Shown here piece by piece: positions 1 through 13,329 of a DNA stretch of 64,000 nt (position 1 is its first letter; the number at the start of each line of letters is the position of its first letter). The stretch is from Plazaster borealis (taxonomy: Eukaryota > Echinodermata > Asteroidea > Forcipulatida > Labidiasteridae). The stretch lies in assembly GCA_021014325.1 (NCBI GenBank), contig CM037462.1, positions 12,754,501 through 12,818,500 on the forward strand, written 5' to 3'. The notes under the pieces are model-generated. The model searched no databases, had not been told where the DNA came from, and saw only the letters and a list, made by a program, of their open reading frames with translations. The position numbers were made by a program, and so were the translations under genes.

Positions 1-2020
1 TCTCTACCACCCGGCTATCTGCTTCACACGAAATAAAGGTAATTTTGTTATTAATAAAGGAAATCTTTTATTATTTTGAATAAAAAAGAATTCAAAAATA
101 ATCTCACCTGTCCAGGAATTGAACCCTGGTCCACCACCTGGAGAATCTACATTTCTACCACCCGGCTATCTGCTTCACAGAAAATAAAAGTAATTTTGTT
201 TTTTAATCAATGAAATCTTAATATTATTTTTAATTGAAAGAATTTAAAAATAATCTCACCTGTCCAGGAACTGAACCCGGGACCACCACCTGCAAAATCT
301 ACATCTCTACCACCCGGCTCTCTGCTTCACACGAAATAAAGGTAATTTTGTTATTAATAAAGGAAATCTTTTATTATTTTGAATAAAAAATAATTCAAAA
401 ATAATCTCACCTGTCCAGGAATTGAACCCTGGTCCACCACCTGCAGAATCTACATCTCTACCACACGGCTATCTGATTCACACAAAATAAAAGTAATTTT
501 GTTATTAGTATATGAAATCTTTTAATATTTTGAATTGAAAAGAATTGAAAAATATTCTCACCTGTCCAGGAATTGAACCCAGGTCCACCACCTGCAGAAT
601 CTACATTTCTACCACTGGGCTAACTGCTTCACACAAAATGAAAGTAATTTTGTTATTAATATATGAAATATTTTATTATTTTGAATTTAAAAGAACTGAA
701 AAATATTCTCACTTGTCCAGGAATTGAACCCGGTTCCACCACCTGCAGAATCTACATTTCTACTACCCGGCTATCTGCTTCACACAAAATGAAAGTAATT
801 TTGTTATTAATAAATGAAATCTTTTATTGTTTTGAATAAAAAAGAATTCAAAAATAATCTCACCTGTCCAGGAATTGAACCCGGGGTCCACCACCTGCAG
901 AATCTACATCTCTACCACCCGGCTGTCTGCTTCACACAAAATAAAAGTAATTTTGTTATTAATAAATGAAATCTTTTATTATTTTGAATATAAAAGAATT
1001 CAAAAATAATCTCACCTGTCCAGGAATTGAACCCAGGTCCACCACCTGCAGAATCTACATCTCTACCACCCGGCTATCTGTTTCACACAAAATAAAAATA
1101 ATTTTGTTATTAATAAATGAAATCTATTATTATTTTTAATTTAAAAGAATTTAAAAATATTCTCACCAGTCCAGGAATTGAACCCGAGACCACCACCTGC
1201 AGAATCTACATCTCTACCACCCAGCTATCTGTTTCACACAAAATAAAAGTAATTTTGTTATTAATAAATGAAAACTTTTATTATTTTGAATATAAAAGAA
1301 TTCAAAAATAATCTCACCTGTCCAGGAATTGAACCCAGGACCACCACCTGCAGAATCTACATCTCTACCAGCCGGCTATCTGCTTCACAGGAAATAAAGG
1401 AAATTTTGTTATTAATAATTGAAATATTTTATTATTTTGAATAAAAAATAATTCAAAAATAATCTCACCTGTCCAGGAATTGAACCTTGGTCCACCACCT
1501 GCAGAATCTACATCTCTACCACCCGGCTATCTGTTTCACACAAAATAAAAGTAATTTTGTTATTAGTATATGAAATCTTTTATTATTTTGAATAAAAAAG
1601 AATTCAAAAATAATCTCACCTGTCCAGGAATTGAACCCGGGACCGCCACGAGCAGAATCTACATCTCTACCACCCGGCTATCTGCTTGACACGAAATAAA
1701 GGCAATTTTGTTATTAATAAAGGAAATATTTTATTATTTTTAATTTAAAAGAATTCAAAAATAATCTCACCTGTCCAGGAATTGAACCCTGGTCCACCAC
1801 CTGGAGAATCTACATCTCTACCACCCGGCTATTTGCTTCACACAAAATAAAAGTAATTTTGTTTTTTAATAAATGAAATCTTAATATTATTTTTAATTTA
1901 AAGAATTTAAAAATAATCTCACCTGTCCAGGAACTGAACCCGGGACCACCACCTGCAAAATCTACATCTCTACCACCCGGCTATCTGCTTCACACAAAAT
2001 AAAAGTAATTTTGTTATTAA
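1..2020 (-). repeat. array segment, mixed 151-bp monomers
   Basis: About 13 monomers of several variants. They include gaaccctgg, gaacccggg and gaacccagg forms, copies with the cacacgaaataaagg linker start, and a copy type with ggaactgaacc (near 267 and 1931). The 238-320 and 1900-1985 stretches are near duplicates about 1.66 kb apart. Nothing other than the repeat is seen. Confidence 0.85.
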
Positions 2021-2023
2021 TAA

Positions 2024-3120
2024 ATGAAATCTTTTATTATTTTGAATATAAAAGAATTCAAAAATAATCTCACCTGTCCAGGAATTGAACCCTGGTCCAC
2101 CACCTGCAGAATCTACATCTCTACCACACGGCTATCTGCTTCACACAAAATGAAAGTAATTTTGTTATTAATAAATGAAATCTTTTATTATTTTGAATAT
2201 AAAAGAATTCAAAAAATTTCTCACTCATCCAGGAATTGAACCCGGGTCCACCATTTGCAGAATCTACATCTCTACCACCCGGCTATCTGATTCACACAAA
2301 ATAAAAGTAATTTTGTTATTAATAAATGAAATCTTTTATTATTTTGAATAAAAAAGAATTCAAAAATAATCTCACCTGTCCAGGAATTGAACCCTGGTCC
2401 ACCACGTGCAGAATCTACATCTCTACCACACGGCTATCTGATTCACACAAAATAAAAGTAATTTTGTTATTAGTATATGAAATCTTTTATTACTTTGAAT
2501 TGAAAAGAATGGAAAAATATTCTCACCTGTCCAGGAATTGAACCCAGGTCCACCACCTGCAGAATCTACATTTCTACCACTAGGCTAACTGCTTCACACA
2601 AAATGAAAGTAATTTTGTTATTAATAAATGAAATCTTTGATTATTTTGAATAAAAAAGAATTCAAAAATAATCTCACCTGTCCAGGAATTGAACCCGGGA
2701 CCACCACGTGCAGAATCTACATCTCTACCACCCGGCTATCTGTTTCACGCGAAATAAAGGTAATTTTGTTATTGATAAATGAAATCTTTTATTATTTTGA
2801 ATAAAAATGAATTAAAAAAAAAAAATCGCAGCTGTCAAGGAATTGAACCCAGGACCACCACCTGCAGAATCTACATCTCTACCACCGGGCTATCTGTTTC
2901 ACACAAAATAAAAGTAATTTTGTTATTAATAAATGAAATCTTTTATTATTTTGAATTTAAAAGATTTGAAAAATATTCTCACCTGTCCAGGAATTGAACC
3001 CGGGTCCACCACCACACAAGATGAAAGTAATTTTGTGATTAATAAATGAAGTCTTTGATTATTTTGAATAAAAAAAGAATTCAAAAATAATCTCACCTGT
3101 CCAGGAATTGAACCCGGGGA
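2024..3120 (-). repeat. higher-order repeat A, copy 1
   Basis: An ordered set of variant monomers also found at about 6350-7440 and 7670-8760. It contains the catttgcag variant, a cacggctatctgattcac variant, a ccactaggctaactgcttc variant, a gataaatg linker, an A-rich stretch before tcgcagctgtcaagg, and a final 113-bp monomer. The same order in all three copies shows block amplification, not independent mutation. Confidence 0.75.
2984..3030 (-). repeat. 113-bp monomer: 38-bp deletion junction
   Basis: gtccaccac is joined directly to cacacaa, removing about 38 bp from ctgcag to ctgctt. The A box is lost while the B box stays. Seven more copies have the same junction, at about 3721, 4441, 5010, 5419, 6140, 7458 and 8780. 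All lie in the first 9 kb, so one deletion event was spread by amplification. The repeated cac at the junction suggests slippage or microhomology. Confidence 0.85.
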
Positions 3121-3639
3121 CCACCACGTGCAGAATCTACATCTCTACCACCCGGCTATCTGTTTCACGCGAAACTAAGGTAATTTTGTTATTGATAAAT
3201 GAAATCTTTTATTATTTTGAATAAAAAAAAATTCAAAAATAATCTCAGCTGTCAAGGAATTGAACCCAGGACCACCAGCTGCAGAATCTACATCTCTACC
3301 ACCGGGCTATCTGTTTCACACAAAATAAAAGTAATTTTGTTATTAATAAATGAAATCTTTTATTATTTTTAATTTAAAAGAATTTAAAAGTATTCTCACC
3401 AGTCCAGGAATTGAACCGGGGTCCACCTACTGCAGAATCTACATCTCTACCACCCGGCTATCTGCTTCACATTAAATAAAAGTAATTTTGTTATTAATAA
3501 ATGAAATCTTTTATTATTTTGAATAAAAAAGAATTCAAAAATAATCTCAGCTGTCCAGGAATTTAACCCAGGACCACCACCTGCAGAATCTACATCTCTA
3601 CCACCGGGCTATCTGTTTCACACAAAATAAAAGTAATTT

Positions 3640-4450
3640 TGTTATTAATAAATGAAATATTTTATTATTTTTAATTGAAAAGAATTGAAAATTATTTTCA
3701 CCTGTCCAGGAATTGAACCCGGGTCCACCACCACACAAAATGAAAGTAATTTTGTTATTAATGAATGAAATTTTGTATTATTTTGAATAAAAAAGAATTC
3801 AAAAATAATCTCACCTGTCAAGGAATTGAACCCAGGACCACCACCTGCAGAATCTACATCTCTACCACCCGGCTATCTGTTTCACACAAAATAAAAGTAA
3901 TTTTGTTATTAATAAATGAAATCTGTTATTATTTTTAATTTAAAAGAATTCAAAAATATTCTCACCAGTCCAGGAATTGAACCCGAGACCACCACCTGCA
4001 GAATCTACATCTCTACCACCCAGCTATCTGTTTCACACAAAATAAAAGTAATTTTGTTATTAATAAATGAAAACTTTTATTATTTTGAATATAAAGGAAT
4101 TCAAAAATAATCTCACCTGTCCAGGAATTGAACCCAGGACCACCACCTGCAGAATCTACATCTCTACCAGCCGGCTATCTGCTTCACAGGAAATAAAGGA
4201 AATTTTGTTATTAATAATTGAAATATTTTATTATTTTGAATAAAAAATAATTCAAAAATAATCTCACCTGTCCAGGAATTGAACCTTGGTCCACCACCTG
4301 CAGAATCTACATCTCTACCACCCGGCTATCTGCTTCACACAAAATAAAAGTAATTTTGTTATTAATAAATGAAATATTTTATTATTTTTAATTGAAAAGA
4401 ATTGAAAAATATTCTCACCTGTCCAGGAATTGAACCCGGGTCCACCACCA
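3640..4450 (-). repeat. higher-order repeat B, copy 1
   Basis: Matches 5338-6148 at an offset of about 1698 bp, including the taattgaaaagaattgaaaa linker, the gaacccgagaccacc variant, the ataaaggaattc linker and the accagccggctatc variant. Part of it (about 3740-3960) also matches 4457-4677 at an offset of 717 bp. Confidence 0.75.
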
Positions 4451-5337
4451 CACAAAATGAAAGTAATTTTGTTATTAATAAATGAAATCTTTGATTATTT
4501 TGAATAAAAAATAATTCAAAAATAATCTCACCTGTCAAGGAATTGAACCCAGGACCACCACCTGCAGAATCTACATCTCTACCACCCGGCTATCTGTTTC
4601 ACACAAAATAAAAGTAATTTTGTTATTAATAAATGAAATCTGTTATTATTTTTAATTTAAAAGAATTTAAAAATATTCTCACCAATCCAGGAATTGAACC
4701 CGAGACCACCACCTGCAGAATCTACATCTCTACCACCCGGCTGTCTGCTTCACACAAAATAAAAGTAATTTTGTTATTAATAAATGAAATCTTTTATTAT
4801 TTTGAATATAAAAGAATTCAAAAATAATCTCACCTGTCCAGGAATTGAACCCAGGTCCACCATCTGCAGAATCTACATCTCTACCACCCGGCTATCTGCT
4901 TCACACAAAAAGAAAGGAATTTTATTATTAATAAATGAAATCTTTTATTATTTTGAATATAAAAGAATTCAAAAAATTTCTCACTCATCCAGGAATTGAA
5001 CCCGGGTCCACCACCACACAAAATGAAAGTAATTTTGTTATTAATAAATGAAATCTTTGATTATTTTGAATAAAAAAGAATTCAAAAATAATCTCACCTG
5101 TCCAGGAATTGAACCCGGGACAACCACCTGCAGAATCTACATCTCTACCACCCGGCTATCTGTTTCACGCGAAATAAAGGTAATTTTGTTATTGATAAAT
5201 GAAATCTTTTATTATTTTGAATAAAAAAGAATTCAAAAATAATCTCAGCTGTCAAGGAATTGAACCCAGGACCACCACCTGCAGAATCTACATCTCTACC
5301 ACCGGGCTATCTGTTTCACACAAAATAAAAGTAATTT

Positions 5338-6148
5338 TGTTATTAATAAATGAAATATTTTATTATTTTTAATTGAAAAGAATTGAAAAATATTTTCACC
5401 TGTCCAGGAATTGAACCCGGGTCCACCACCACACAAAATGAAAGTAATTTTGTTATTAATGAATGAAATTTTGTATTATTTTGATTAAAAAAGAATTCAA
5501 AAATAATCTCACCTGTCAAGGAATTGAACCCAGGACCCCCACCTGCAGAATCTACATCTCTACCACCCGGCTATCTGTTTCACACAAAATAAAAGTAATT
5601 TTGTTATTAATAAATGAAATCTGTTATTATTTTTAATTTAAAAGAATTTAAAAATATTCTCACCAGTCCAGGAATTGAACCCGAGACCACCACCTGCAGA
5701 ATCTACATCTCTACCACACAGCTATCTGTTTCACACAAAATAACAGTAATTTTGTTATTAATAAATGAAAACTTTTATTATTTTGAATATAAAGGAATTC
5801 AAAAATAATCTCACCTGTCCAGGAATTGAACCCAGGACCACCACCTGCAGAATCTACATCTCTACCAGCCGGCTATCTGCTTCACAGGAAATAAAGGAAA
5901 TTTTGTTATTAATAATTGAAATATTTTATTATTTTGAATAAAAAATAATTCAAAAATAATCTCACCTGTCCAGGAATTGAACCTTGGTCCACCACCTGCA
6001 GAATCTACATCTCTACCACCCGGCTATCTGCTTCACACAAAATAAAAGTAATTTTGTTATTAATAAATGAAATATTTTATTATTTTTAATTGAAAAGAAT
6101 TGAAAAATATTCTCACCTGTCCAGGAATTGAACCCGGGTCCACCACCA
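5338..6148 (-). repeat. higher-order repeat B, copy 2
   Basis: Second copy of the block at 3640-4450 with a few point differences (for example ataacag for ataaaag near 5741). It ends in a 113-bp monomer and passes directly into higher-order repeat A. Confidence 0.75.
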
Positions 6149-7430
6149 CACAAAATGAAAGTAATTTTGTTATTAATAAATGAAATCTTTTATTATTTTG
6201 AATAAAAAAAGAATTTAAAAATAATCTCACCTGTCCAGGAATTGAACCCGGGACCACCACGTGCAGAATCTACATCTCTACCACCCGGCTGTCTGTTTCA
6301 CGCGAAACAGAGGCAATTTTGTTATTAATAAATGAAATCTTTTATTATTTTGAATATAAAAGAATTCAAAAATAATCTCACCTGTCCAGGAATTGAACCC
6401 TGGTCACCACCTGCAGAATCTACATCTCTACCACACGGCTATCTGCTTCACACAAAATGAAAGTAATTTTGTTATTAATAAATGAAATCTTTTATTATTT
6501 TGAATATAAAAGAATTCAAAAAATTTCTCACTCATCCAGGAATTGAACCCGGGTCCACCATTTGCAGAATCTACATCTCTACCACCCGGCTATCTGATTC
6601 ACACAAAATAAAAGGAATTTTGTTATTAATAAATGAAATCTTTTATTATTTTGAATAAAAAAGAATTCAAAAATAATCTCAGCTGTCCAGGAATTGAACC
6701 CGGGACCGCCACGAGCAGAATCTACATCTCAACCACCCGGCTATCTGCTTCACACGAAATAAAGGTAATTTTGTTATTAATAAAGGAAATCTTTTATTAT
6801 TTTGAATAAAAAAGAATTCAAAAATAATCTCACCTGTCCAGGAATTCAACCCTGGTCCACCACGTGCAGAATCTACATCTCTACCACACGGCTATCTGAT
6901 TCACACAAAATAAAAGTAATTTTGTTATTAGTATATGAAATCTTTTATTACTTTGAATTGAAAAGAATTGAAAAATATTCTCACCTGTCCAGGAATTGAA
7001 CCCAGGTCCACCACCTGCAGAATCTACATTTCTACCACTAGGCTAACTGCTTCACACAAAATGAAAGTAATTTTGTTATTAATAAATGAAATCTTTGATT
7101 ATTTCGAATAAAAAAAGAATTCAAAAATAATCTCACCTGTCCAGGAATTGAACCCGGGACCACCACGAGCAGAATCTACATCTCTACCACCCGGCTATCT
7201 GCTTCACACGAAATAAAGGTAATTTTGTTATTGATAAATGAGATCTTTATTATTTTGAATAAAAAGAATTAAAAAAATCGCAGCTGTCAAGGAATTGAAC
7301 CCAGGACCACCACCTGCAGAATCAACATCTCTACCACCGGGCTATCTGTTTCACACAAAATAAAAGTAATTTTGTTATTAATAAATGAAATCTTTTATTA
7401 TTTTGAATTTAAAAGATTTGAAAAATATTC
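6110..7430 (-). repeat. higher-order repeat A, copy 2
   Basis: About nine monomers, 1318 bp, repeated next to itself at 7430-8760. Landmarks at 6121, 6802 and 7081 recur 1318 bp later. The length equals nine 151-bp monomers minus the 38-bp deletion of the short monomer and a few single-base gaps. Confidence 0.85.
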
Positions 7431-8762
7431 TCACCTGTCCAGGAATTGAACCCGGGTCCACCACCACACAAAATGAAAGTAATTTTGTTATTAATAAATG
7501 AAATCTTTGATTATTTTGAATAAAAAAAGAATTAAAAAATAATCTCACCTGTCCAGGAATTGAACCCGGGACCACCACGTGCAGAATCTACATCTCTACC
7601 ACCCGGCTGTCTGTTTCACGCGAAACAGAGGCAATTTTGTTATTAATAAATGAAATCTTTTATTATTTTGAATATAAAAGAATTCAAAAATAATCTCACC
7701 TGTCCAGGAATTGAACCCTGGTCACCACCTGCAGAATCTACATCTCTACCACACGGCTATCTGCTTCACACAAAATGAAAGTAATTTTGTTATTAATAAA
7801 TGAAATCTTTTATTATTTTGAATATAAAAGAATTCAAAAAATTTCTCACTCATCCACGAATTGAACCCGGGTCCACCATTTGCAGAATCTACATCTCTAC
7901 CACCCGGCTATCTGATTCACACAAAATAAAAGGAATTTTGTTATTAATAAATGAAATCTTTTATTATTTTGAATAAAAAAGAATTCAAAAATAATCTCAG
8001 CTGTCCAGGAATTGAACCCGGGACCGCCACGAGCAGAATCTACATCTCTACCACCCGGCTATCTGCTTCACACGAAATAAAGGTAATTTTGTTATTAATA
8101 AAGGAAATCTTTTATTATTTTGAATAAAAAAGAATTCAAAAATAATCTCACCTGTCCAGGAATTCAACCCTGGTCCACCACGTGCAGAATCTACATCTCT
8201 ACCACACGGCTATCTGATTCACACAAAATAAAAGTAATTTTGTTATTAGTATATGAAATCTTTTATTACTTTGAATTGAAAAGAATTGAAAAATATTCTC
8301 ACCTGTCCAGGAATTGAACCCAGGTCCACCACCTGCAGAATCTACATTTCTACCACTAGGCTAACTGCTTCACACAAAATGAAAGTAATTTTGTTATTAA
8401 TAAATGAAATCTTTGATTATTTTGAATAAAAAAAGAATTCAAAAATAATCTCACCTCTCCAGGAATTGAACCCGGGACCACCACGTGCAGAATCTACATC
8501 TCTACCACCCGGCTATCTGTTTCACGCGAAATAAAGGTAATTTTGTTATTGATAAATGAAATCTTTTATTATTTTGAATAAAAAAGAATTAAAAAAAAAA
8601 AATCGCAGCTGTCAAGGAATTGAACCCAGGACCACCACCTGCAGAATCAACATCTCTACCACCGGGCTATCTGTTTCACACAAAATAAAAGTAATTTTGT
8701 TATTAATAAATGAAATCTTTTATTATTTTGAATTTAAAAGATTTGAAAAATATTCTCACCTG
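7430..8762 (-). repeat. higher-order repeat A, copy 3
   Basis: Tandem copy of 6110-7430. Small differences include gtccacgaattg against gtccaggaattg near 7855 and a longer A-run before tcgcagctg near 8590. Shared private variants such as ggaattcaaccctgg (near 6842 and 8160) support recent duplication. Confidence 0.85.
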
Positions 8763-8839
8763 TCCAGGAATTGAACCCGGGTCCACCACCACACAAAATG
8801 AAAGTAATTTTGTTATTAATAAATGAAATCTTTGATTAT

Positions 8840-9890
8840 TTTGAATAAAAAAAGAATTAAAAAATAATCTCACCTGTCCAGGAATTGAACCCGGGGACCA
8901 CCACGTGCAGAATCTACATCTCTACCACCCGGCTGTCTGTTTCACGCGAAACAAAGGCAATTTTGTTATTGATAAATGAAATCTTTTATTATTTTGAATA
9001 AAAAAAAATTCAAAAATAATCTCACCTGTCAAGGAATTGAACCCAGGACCACCAGCTGCAGAATCTACATCTCTACCACCGGGCTATCTGTTTCACACAA
9101 AATAAAAGTAATTTTGTTATTAATAAATGAAATATTTTATTATTTTTAATTTAAAAGAATTTAAAAGTATTCCCACCAGTCCAGGAATTGAACCCGGGGT
9201 CCACCTACTGCAGAATCTACATCTCTACCACCCGGCTATCTGCTTCACATTAAATAAAAGTAATTTGTTATTAATAAATGAAATCTTTTATTATTTTGAA
9301 TATAAAAGAATTAAAAAATAATCTCACATGTCCAGCAATTGAACCCGGGACCACCACCAGCAGAATCTACATCTCTACCACCCAGCTATCTGCTTCACAC
9401 GAAATAAAGGTAATTTGTTATTAATAAACGAAATATTTTATTATTTTGAATAAAAAAGAATTCAAAAATAATCTCACTTGTCCAGGAATTGAACCCTGGT
9501 CCACCACCTGCAGAATCTACATCTCTACCACCCGGCTATCTGCTTCACACAAAATAAAAGTAATATTGTTATTAATATATGAAATCTTTTATTATTTTGA
9601 ATTTAAAAGAATTGAAAAATATTCTCACCTGTCCAGGAATTGAACCCGGGTCCACCCTCTGCAGAATCTACATTTCTACTACCCGGCTATCTGCTTCACA
9701 CAAAATGAAAGTAATTTTGTTATTAATAAATGAAATCTTTTATTGTTTTGAATAAAAAAGAATTCAAAAATAATCTCACCTGTCCAGGAATTGAAACCGG
9801 GGTCCACCACCTGCAGAATCTACATCTCTACCACCCGGCTGTCTGCTTCACACAAAATAAAAGTAATTTTGTTATTAATAAATGAAATCT
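8840..9890 (-). repeat. higher-order repeat C, copy 1
   Basis: Matches about 13330-14345 at an offset of about 4.49 kb: gaacccggggaccac with cacgcgaaacaaagg, then the ccacctactgcag variant with a cacattaaa linker, then accaccagcagaatc, then the taatattgttattaatatatg linker. A shorter third match to its first monomer lies at 11849-12000. Confidence 0.75.
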
Positions 9891-10810
9891 TTTATTATTT
9901 TGAATATAAAAGAATTCAAGATTAATCTCACCTGTCCAGGAATTGAACCCAGGTCCACCACCTGCAGAATCTACATCTCTACCACCCGGCTATCTGCTTC
10001 ACACAAAATAAAAGTAATTTTGTTCTTAATAAATGAAACATTTTATTATTTTGAATATAAAAGAATTCAAAAAGTTCTCATTCATCCAGGAGTTGAACAC
10101 GGGTCCACCATTTGCAGAATCTCCATCTCTACCACCCGGCTATCTGCCTCACACAAAATAAAGGCAATTTTTGTTCTTAATAAATGAAATCTTTTATTAT
10201 TTTGAATAAAAAAGAATTCAAAAATAAGCTCACCAGTCCAGGAATTGAACCCGGGTCCACCACCTGCAGAATCTCCATCTCTACAACCCGGCTATCTGCT
10301 TCACACAAAGTAAAGGCAATTTTGTTAATAATAAATGAAATCTTTTATTATTTTGAATAACAAAGAATTCAAAAATAATCTCACCAGTACAGGAATTGAA
10401 CCCGGGTTCACCACCTGCAGAATCTACATCTCTACCACCCGGCTAACTGCTTCACACAAAATAAAAGTAATTTTGTTCTTAATAAATGAAATCTTTTATT
10501 ATTTTGAATATAAAAGAATTCAAAAAGTTCTCATTCATCCAGGAATTGAACACGGGTCCACCATTTGCAGAATCTCCATCTCTACCACCCGGCTATCTGC
10601 CTCACACAAAATAAAGGCAATTTTTGTTCGTAATAAATGAAATCTTTTATTATTTTGAATAAAAAAGAATTCAAAAATAAGCTCACCAGTCCAGGAATTG
10701 AACCCGGGTCCACCACCTGCAGAATCTCCATCTCTACAACCCGGCTATCTGCTTCACACAAAGTAAAGGCAATTTTGTTAATAATAAATGAAATCTTTTA
10801 TTATTTTGAA
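9880..10810 (-). repeat. 453-bp three-monomer repeats with a 150-bp monomer
   Basis: Two copies of a three-monomer block (about 9990-10340 and 10443-10793). One monomer has the linker end aaaaagttctcattcatcc, one base shorter than usual, followed by gaacacgggtccaccatttg and a gcctcacac linker. The block recurs at about 12107-12457, 14350-14525, 14800-15140 and 17535-17885. The 150-bp length keeps a reading frame across two monomers, which produces the longest open frames in the window. Confidence 0.75.
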
Positions 10811-11139
10811 TAACAAAGAATTCAAAAATAATCTCACCTGTCAAGGAATTGAACCCAGGACCACCACCTGCAGAATCTACATCTCTACCACCCGGCTATC
10901 TGCTTAATATAAAATAAAGTAATTTTGTTATTAATGAATGAAATTTTGTATTATTTTGAATAAAAAAGAATTCAAAAATAATCTCACCTGTCAAGGAATT
11001 GAACCCAGGACCACCACCTGCAGAATCTACATCTCTACCACCCGGCTATCTGCTTCACACAAAATAAAAGTAATTTTGTTCTTAATAAATGAAATCTTTT
11101 ATTATTTTTAATTTAAAAGAATTTAAAAATATTCTCACT

Positions 11140-11310
11140 AGCCCAGGAATTTTAACCCGAGACCACCCCCTGCAGAATCCACATCTCTACCACCGGGCTA
11201 TCTGTTTCACACAAAATAAAAGTAATTTTGTTATTAATAAATGAAATCTTTTATTATTTTTAATGTAAAAGAATTTAAAAATATTCTCACCAGTCCAGGA
11301 ATTTTAACCC
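11140..11310 (-). repeat. monomers with a disrupted B box
   Basis: At 11146-11157 and 11298-11309 the plus strand reads ggaattttaacc, so the minus-strand B box becomes GGTTAAAATTCC. The conserved TTCAA is destroyed. The same form occurs at about 11752, 12929, 18222 and 18374, with a one-base-shorter form at 13234. These share gaccaccccctgcag or caccacccgcag and a tttttaatttaaaag linker, so they form a subfamily found only at 11.1-18.4 kb. They should be poor TFIIIC sites. Confidence 0.75.
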
Positions 11311-11639
11311 GAGACCACCACCCGCAGAATCTACATCTCTACCACCTGGCTATCTGCTTCACATTAAAGAAAAGTAATTTTGTTATTAATAAATGAAATC
11401 TTTTATTATTTTGAATATAAAAGAATTAAAAAATAATCTCACCTGTCCAGGAATTGAACCCATGTCCAGCACCTGCAGAATCTACATCTCTACCACCCGG
11501 CTATCTGCTTCACACAAAATAAACGTAATTTTGTTATTAATAAATGAAATCTTTTATTGTTTTGAATAAAAAAGAATTCAAAAATAATCTCACCTGTCCA
11601 GGAATTGAACCCTGTACCACCACCACCAGAATCTACACC

Positions 11640-11835
11640 TCTCACACCCGGCAATCTGCTTCACACAAAATAAAAGTAATTTTGTTCGTAATATATGTAA
11701 TCTTGTATTAGTTTTAATTTAAAAGAATTTAAAAATATACTAACTAGCAAAGGAATTTTAACCCGACACCACCACAAGCAGAATACACATATCTAAAACC
11801 GGGCTATCTGTTTCACAAAAAATAAAATTAATTTT
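11640..11835 (-). repeat. decayed monomers
   Basis: The repeat is still recognisable but many bases differ from all neighbours: ctcacacccggcaatctg, taatatatgtaatcttg, actaactagcaaagg, accacaagcagaatacac, atatctaaaaccggg. The changes are mostly substitutions in both halves, so this looks like an old, unhomogenised monomer pair more than an amplification product. Confidence 0.6.
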
Positions 11836-12599
11836 GTTATTAATAAATGAAATCTTTGATTATTTTGAATAAAAAAAGAATTAAAAAATAATCTCACCTG
11901 TCCTGGAATTGAACCCGGGGACCACCACGTGCAGAATCTACATCTCTACCACCCGGCTGTCTGTTTCACGCGAAACAAAGGCAATTTTGTTATTGATAAA
12001 TGAAATCTTTTATTATTTTGAATATAAAAAATTCAAAATTAATCTCACCTGTCCAGGAATTGAACCCAGGTCCACCACCTGCAGAATCTACATCTCTACC
12101 ACCCGGCTATCTGCTTCACACAAAATAAAAGTAATTTTGTTCTTAATAAATGAAATCTTTTATTATTTTGAATATAAAAGAATTCAAAAAGTTCTCATTC
12201 ATCCAGGAATTGAACACGGGTCCACCATTTGCAGAATCTCCATCTCTACCACCCGGCTATCTGCCTCACACAAAATAAAGGCAATTTTTGTTCTTAATAA
12301 ATGAAATCTTTTATTATTTTGAATAAAAAAGAATTCAAAAATAAGCTCACCAGTCCAGGAATTGAACCCGGGTCCACCACCTGCAGAATCTCCATCTCTA
12401 CAACCCGGCTATCTGCTTCACACAAAGTAAAGGCAATTTTGTTAATAATAAATGAAATCTTTTATTATTTTGAATAACAAAGAATTCAAAAATAATCTCA
12501 CCAGTACAATTGAACCCGGGTCCACCACCTGCAGAATCTGCATCTCTACCACTCGGCTATCTGCTTCACACAAAATAAAGTAATTTTGTTCTTAATAAA

Positions 12600-12640
12600 T
12601 GAAATCTTTTATTATTTTGAATATCAGGAATTGAACCCGG
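12600..12640 (-). repeat. truncated monomer junction
   Basis: ttgaatat runs straight into caggaattgaaccc near 12624. About 29 bp of linker and the outer T-arm flank are missing, including the EcoRI site and the T-runs that would end a transcript. Confidence 0.75.
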
Positions 12641-13329
12641 GTCCACCGCCTGCAGAATCTCCATCTCTACAACCCGGCTATCTGCTTCACACAAAGTAAA
12701 GGCAATTTTGTTAATAATAAATGAAATCTTTTATTATTTTGAATAACAAAGAATTCAAAAATAACCTCACCTGTCAAGGAATTGAACCCAGGACCACCAC
12801 CTGCAGAATCTACATCTCTACCACCCGGCTATCTGCTTCACACAAAATAAAAGTAATTTTGTTCTTAATAAATGAAATCTTTTATTATTTTTAATTTAAA
12901 AGAATTTAAAAATATTCTCACTAGCCCAGGAATTTTAACCCGAGACCACCCCCTGCAGAATCCACATCTCTACCACCGGGCTATCTGTTTCACACAAAAT
13001 AAAAGTAATTTTGTTATTAATAAATGAAATCTTTGATTATTTTGAATAAAAAAAGAATTAAAAAATAATCTCACCTGTCCAGGAATTGAACCCGGGGACC
13101 ACCACCTGCAGAATCTACATCTCTACCACCCGGCTATCTGCTTCACACAAAATAAAAGTAATTTTGTTCTTAATAAATGAAATCTTTTATTATTTTTAAT
13201 TTAAATGAATTTAAAAATATTCTCACTAGCCCAGGAATTTAACCGAGACCACCCCTGCAGAATCCACATCACTACCACCGGGCTATCTGTTTCACACAAA
13301 ATAAAAGTAATTTTGTTATTAATAAATGA

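Noticed and set aside
11909..12304. Longest open frame (131 aa) and the other 60-109 aa frames as protein genes
   Set aside because: All translate the satellite itself, recur with the repeat period, start at arbitrary ATG codons in the linker (aatgaaatc) and lack conserved ends or any known domain. Frames on the opposite strand (for example 57054-57323) overlap them antiparallel for the same reason.
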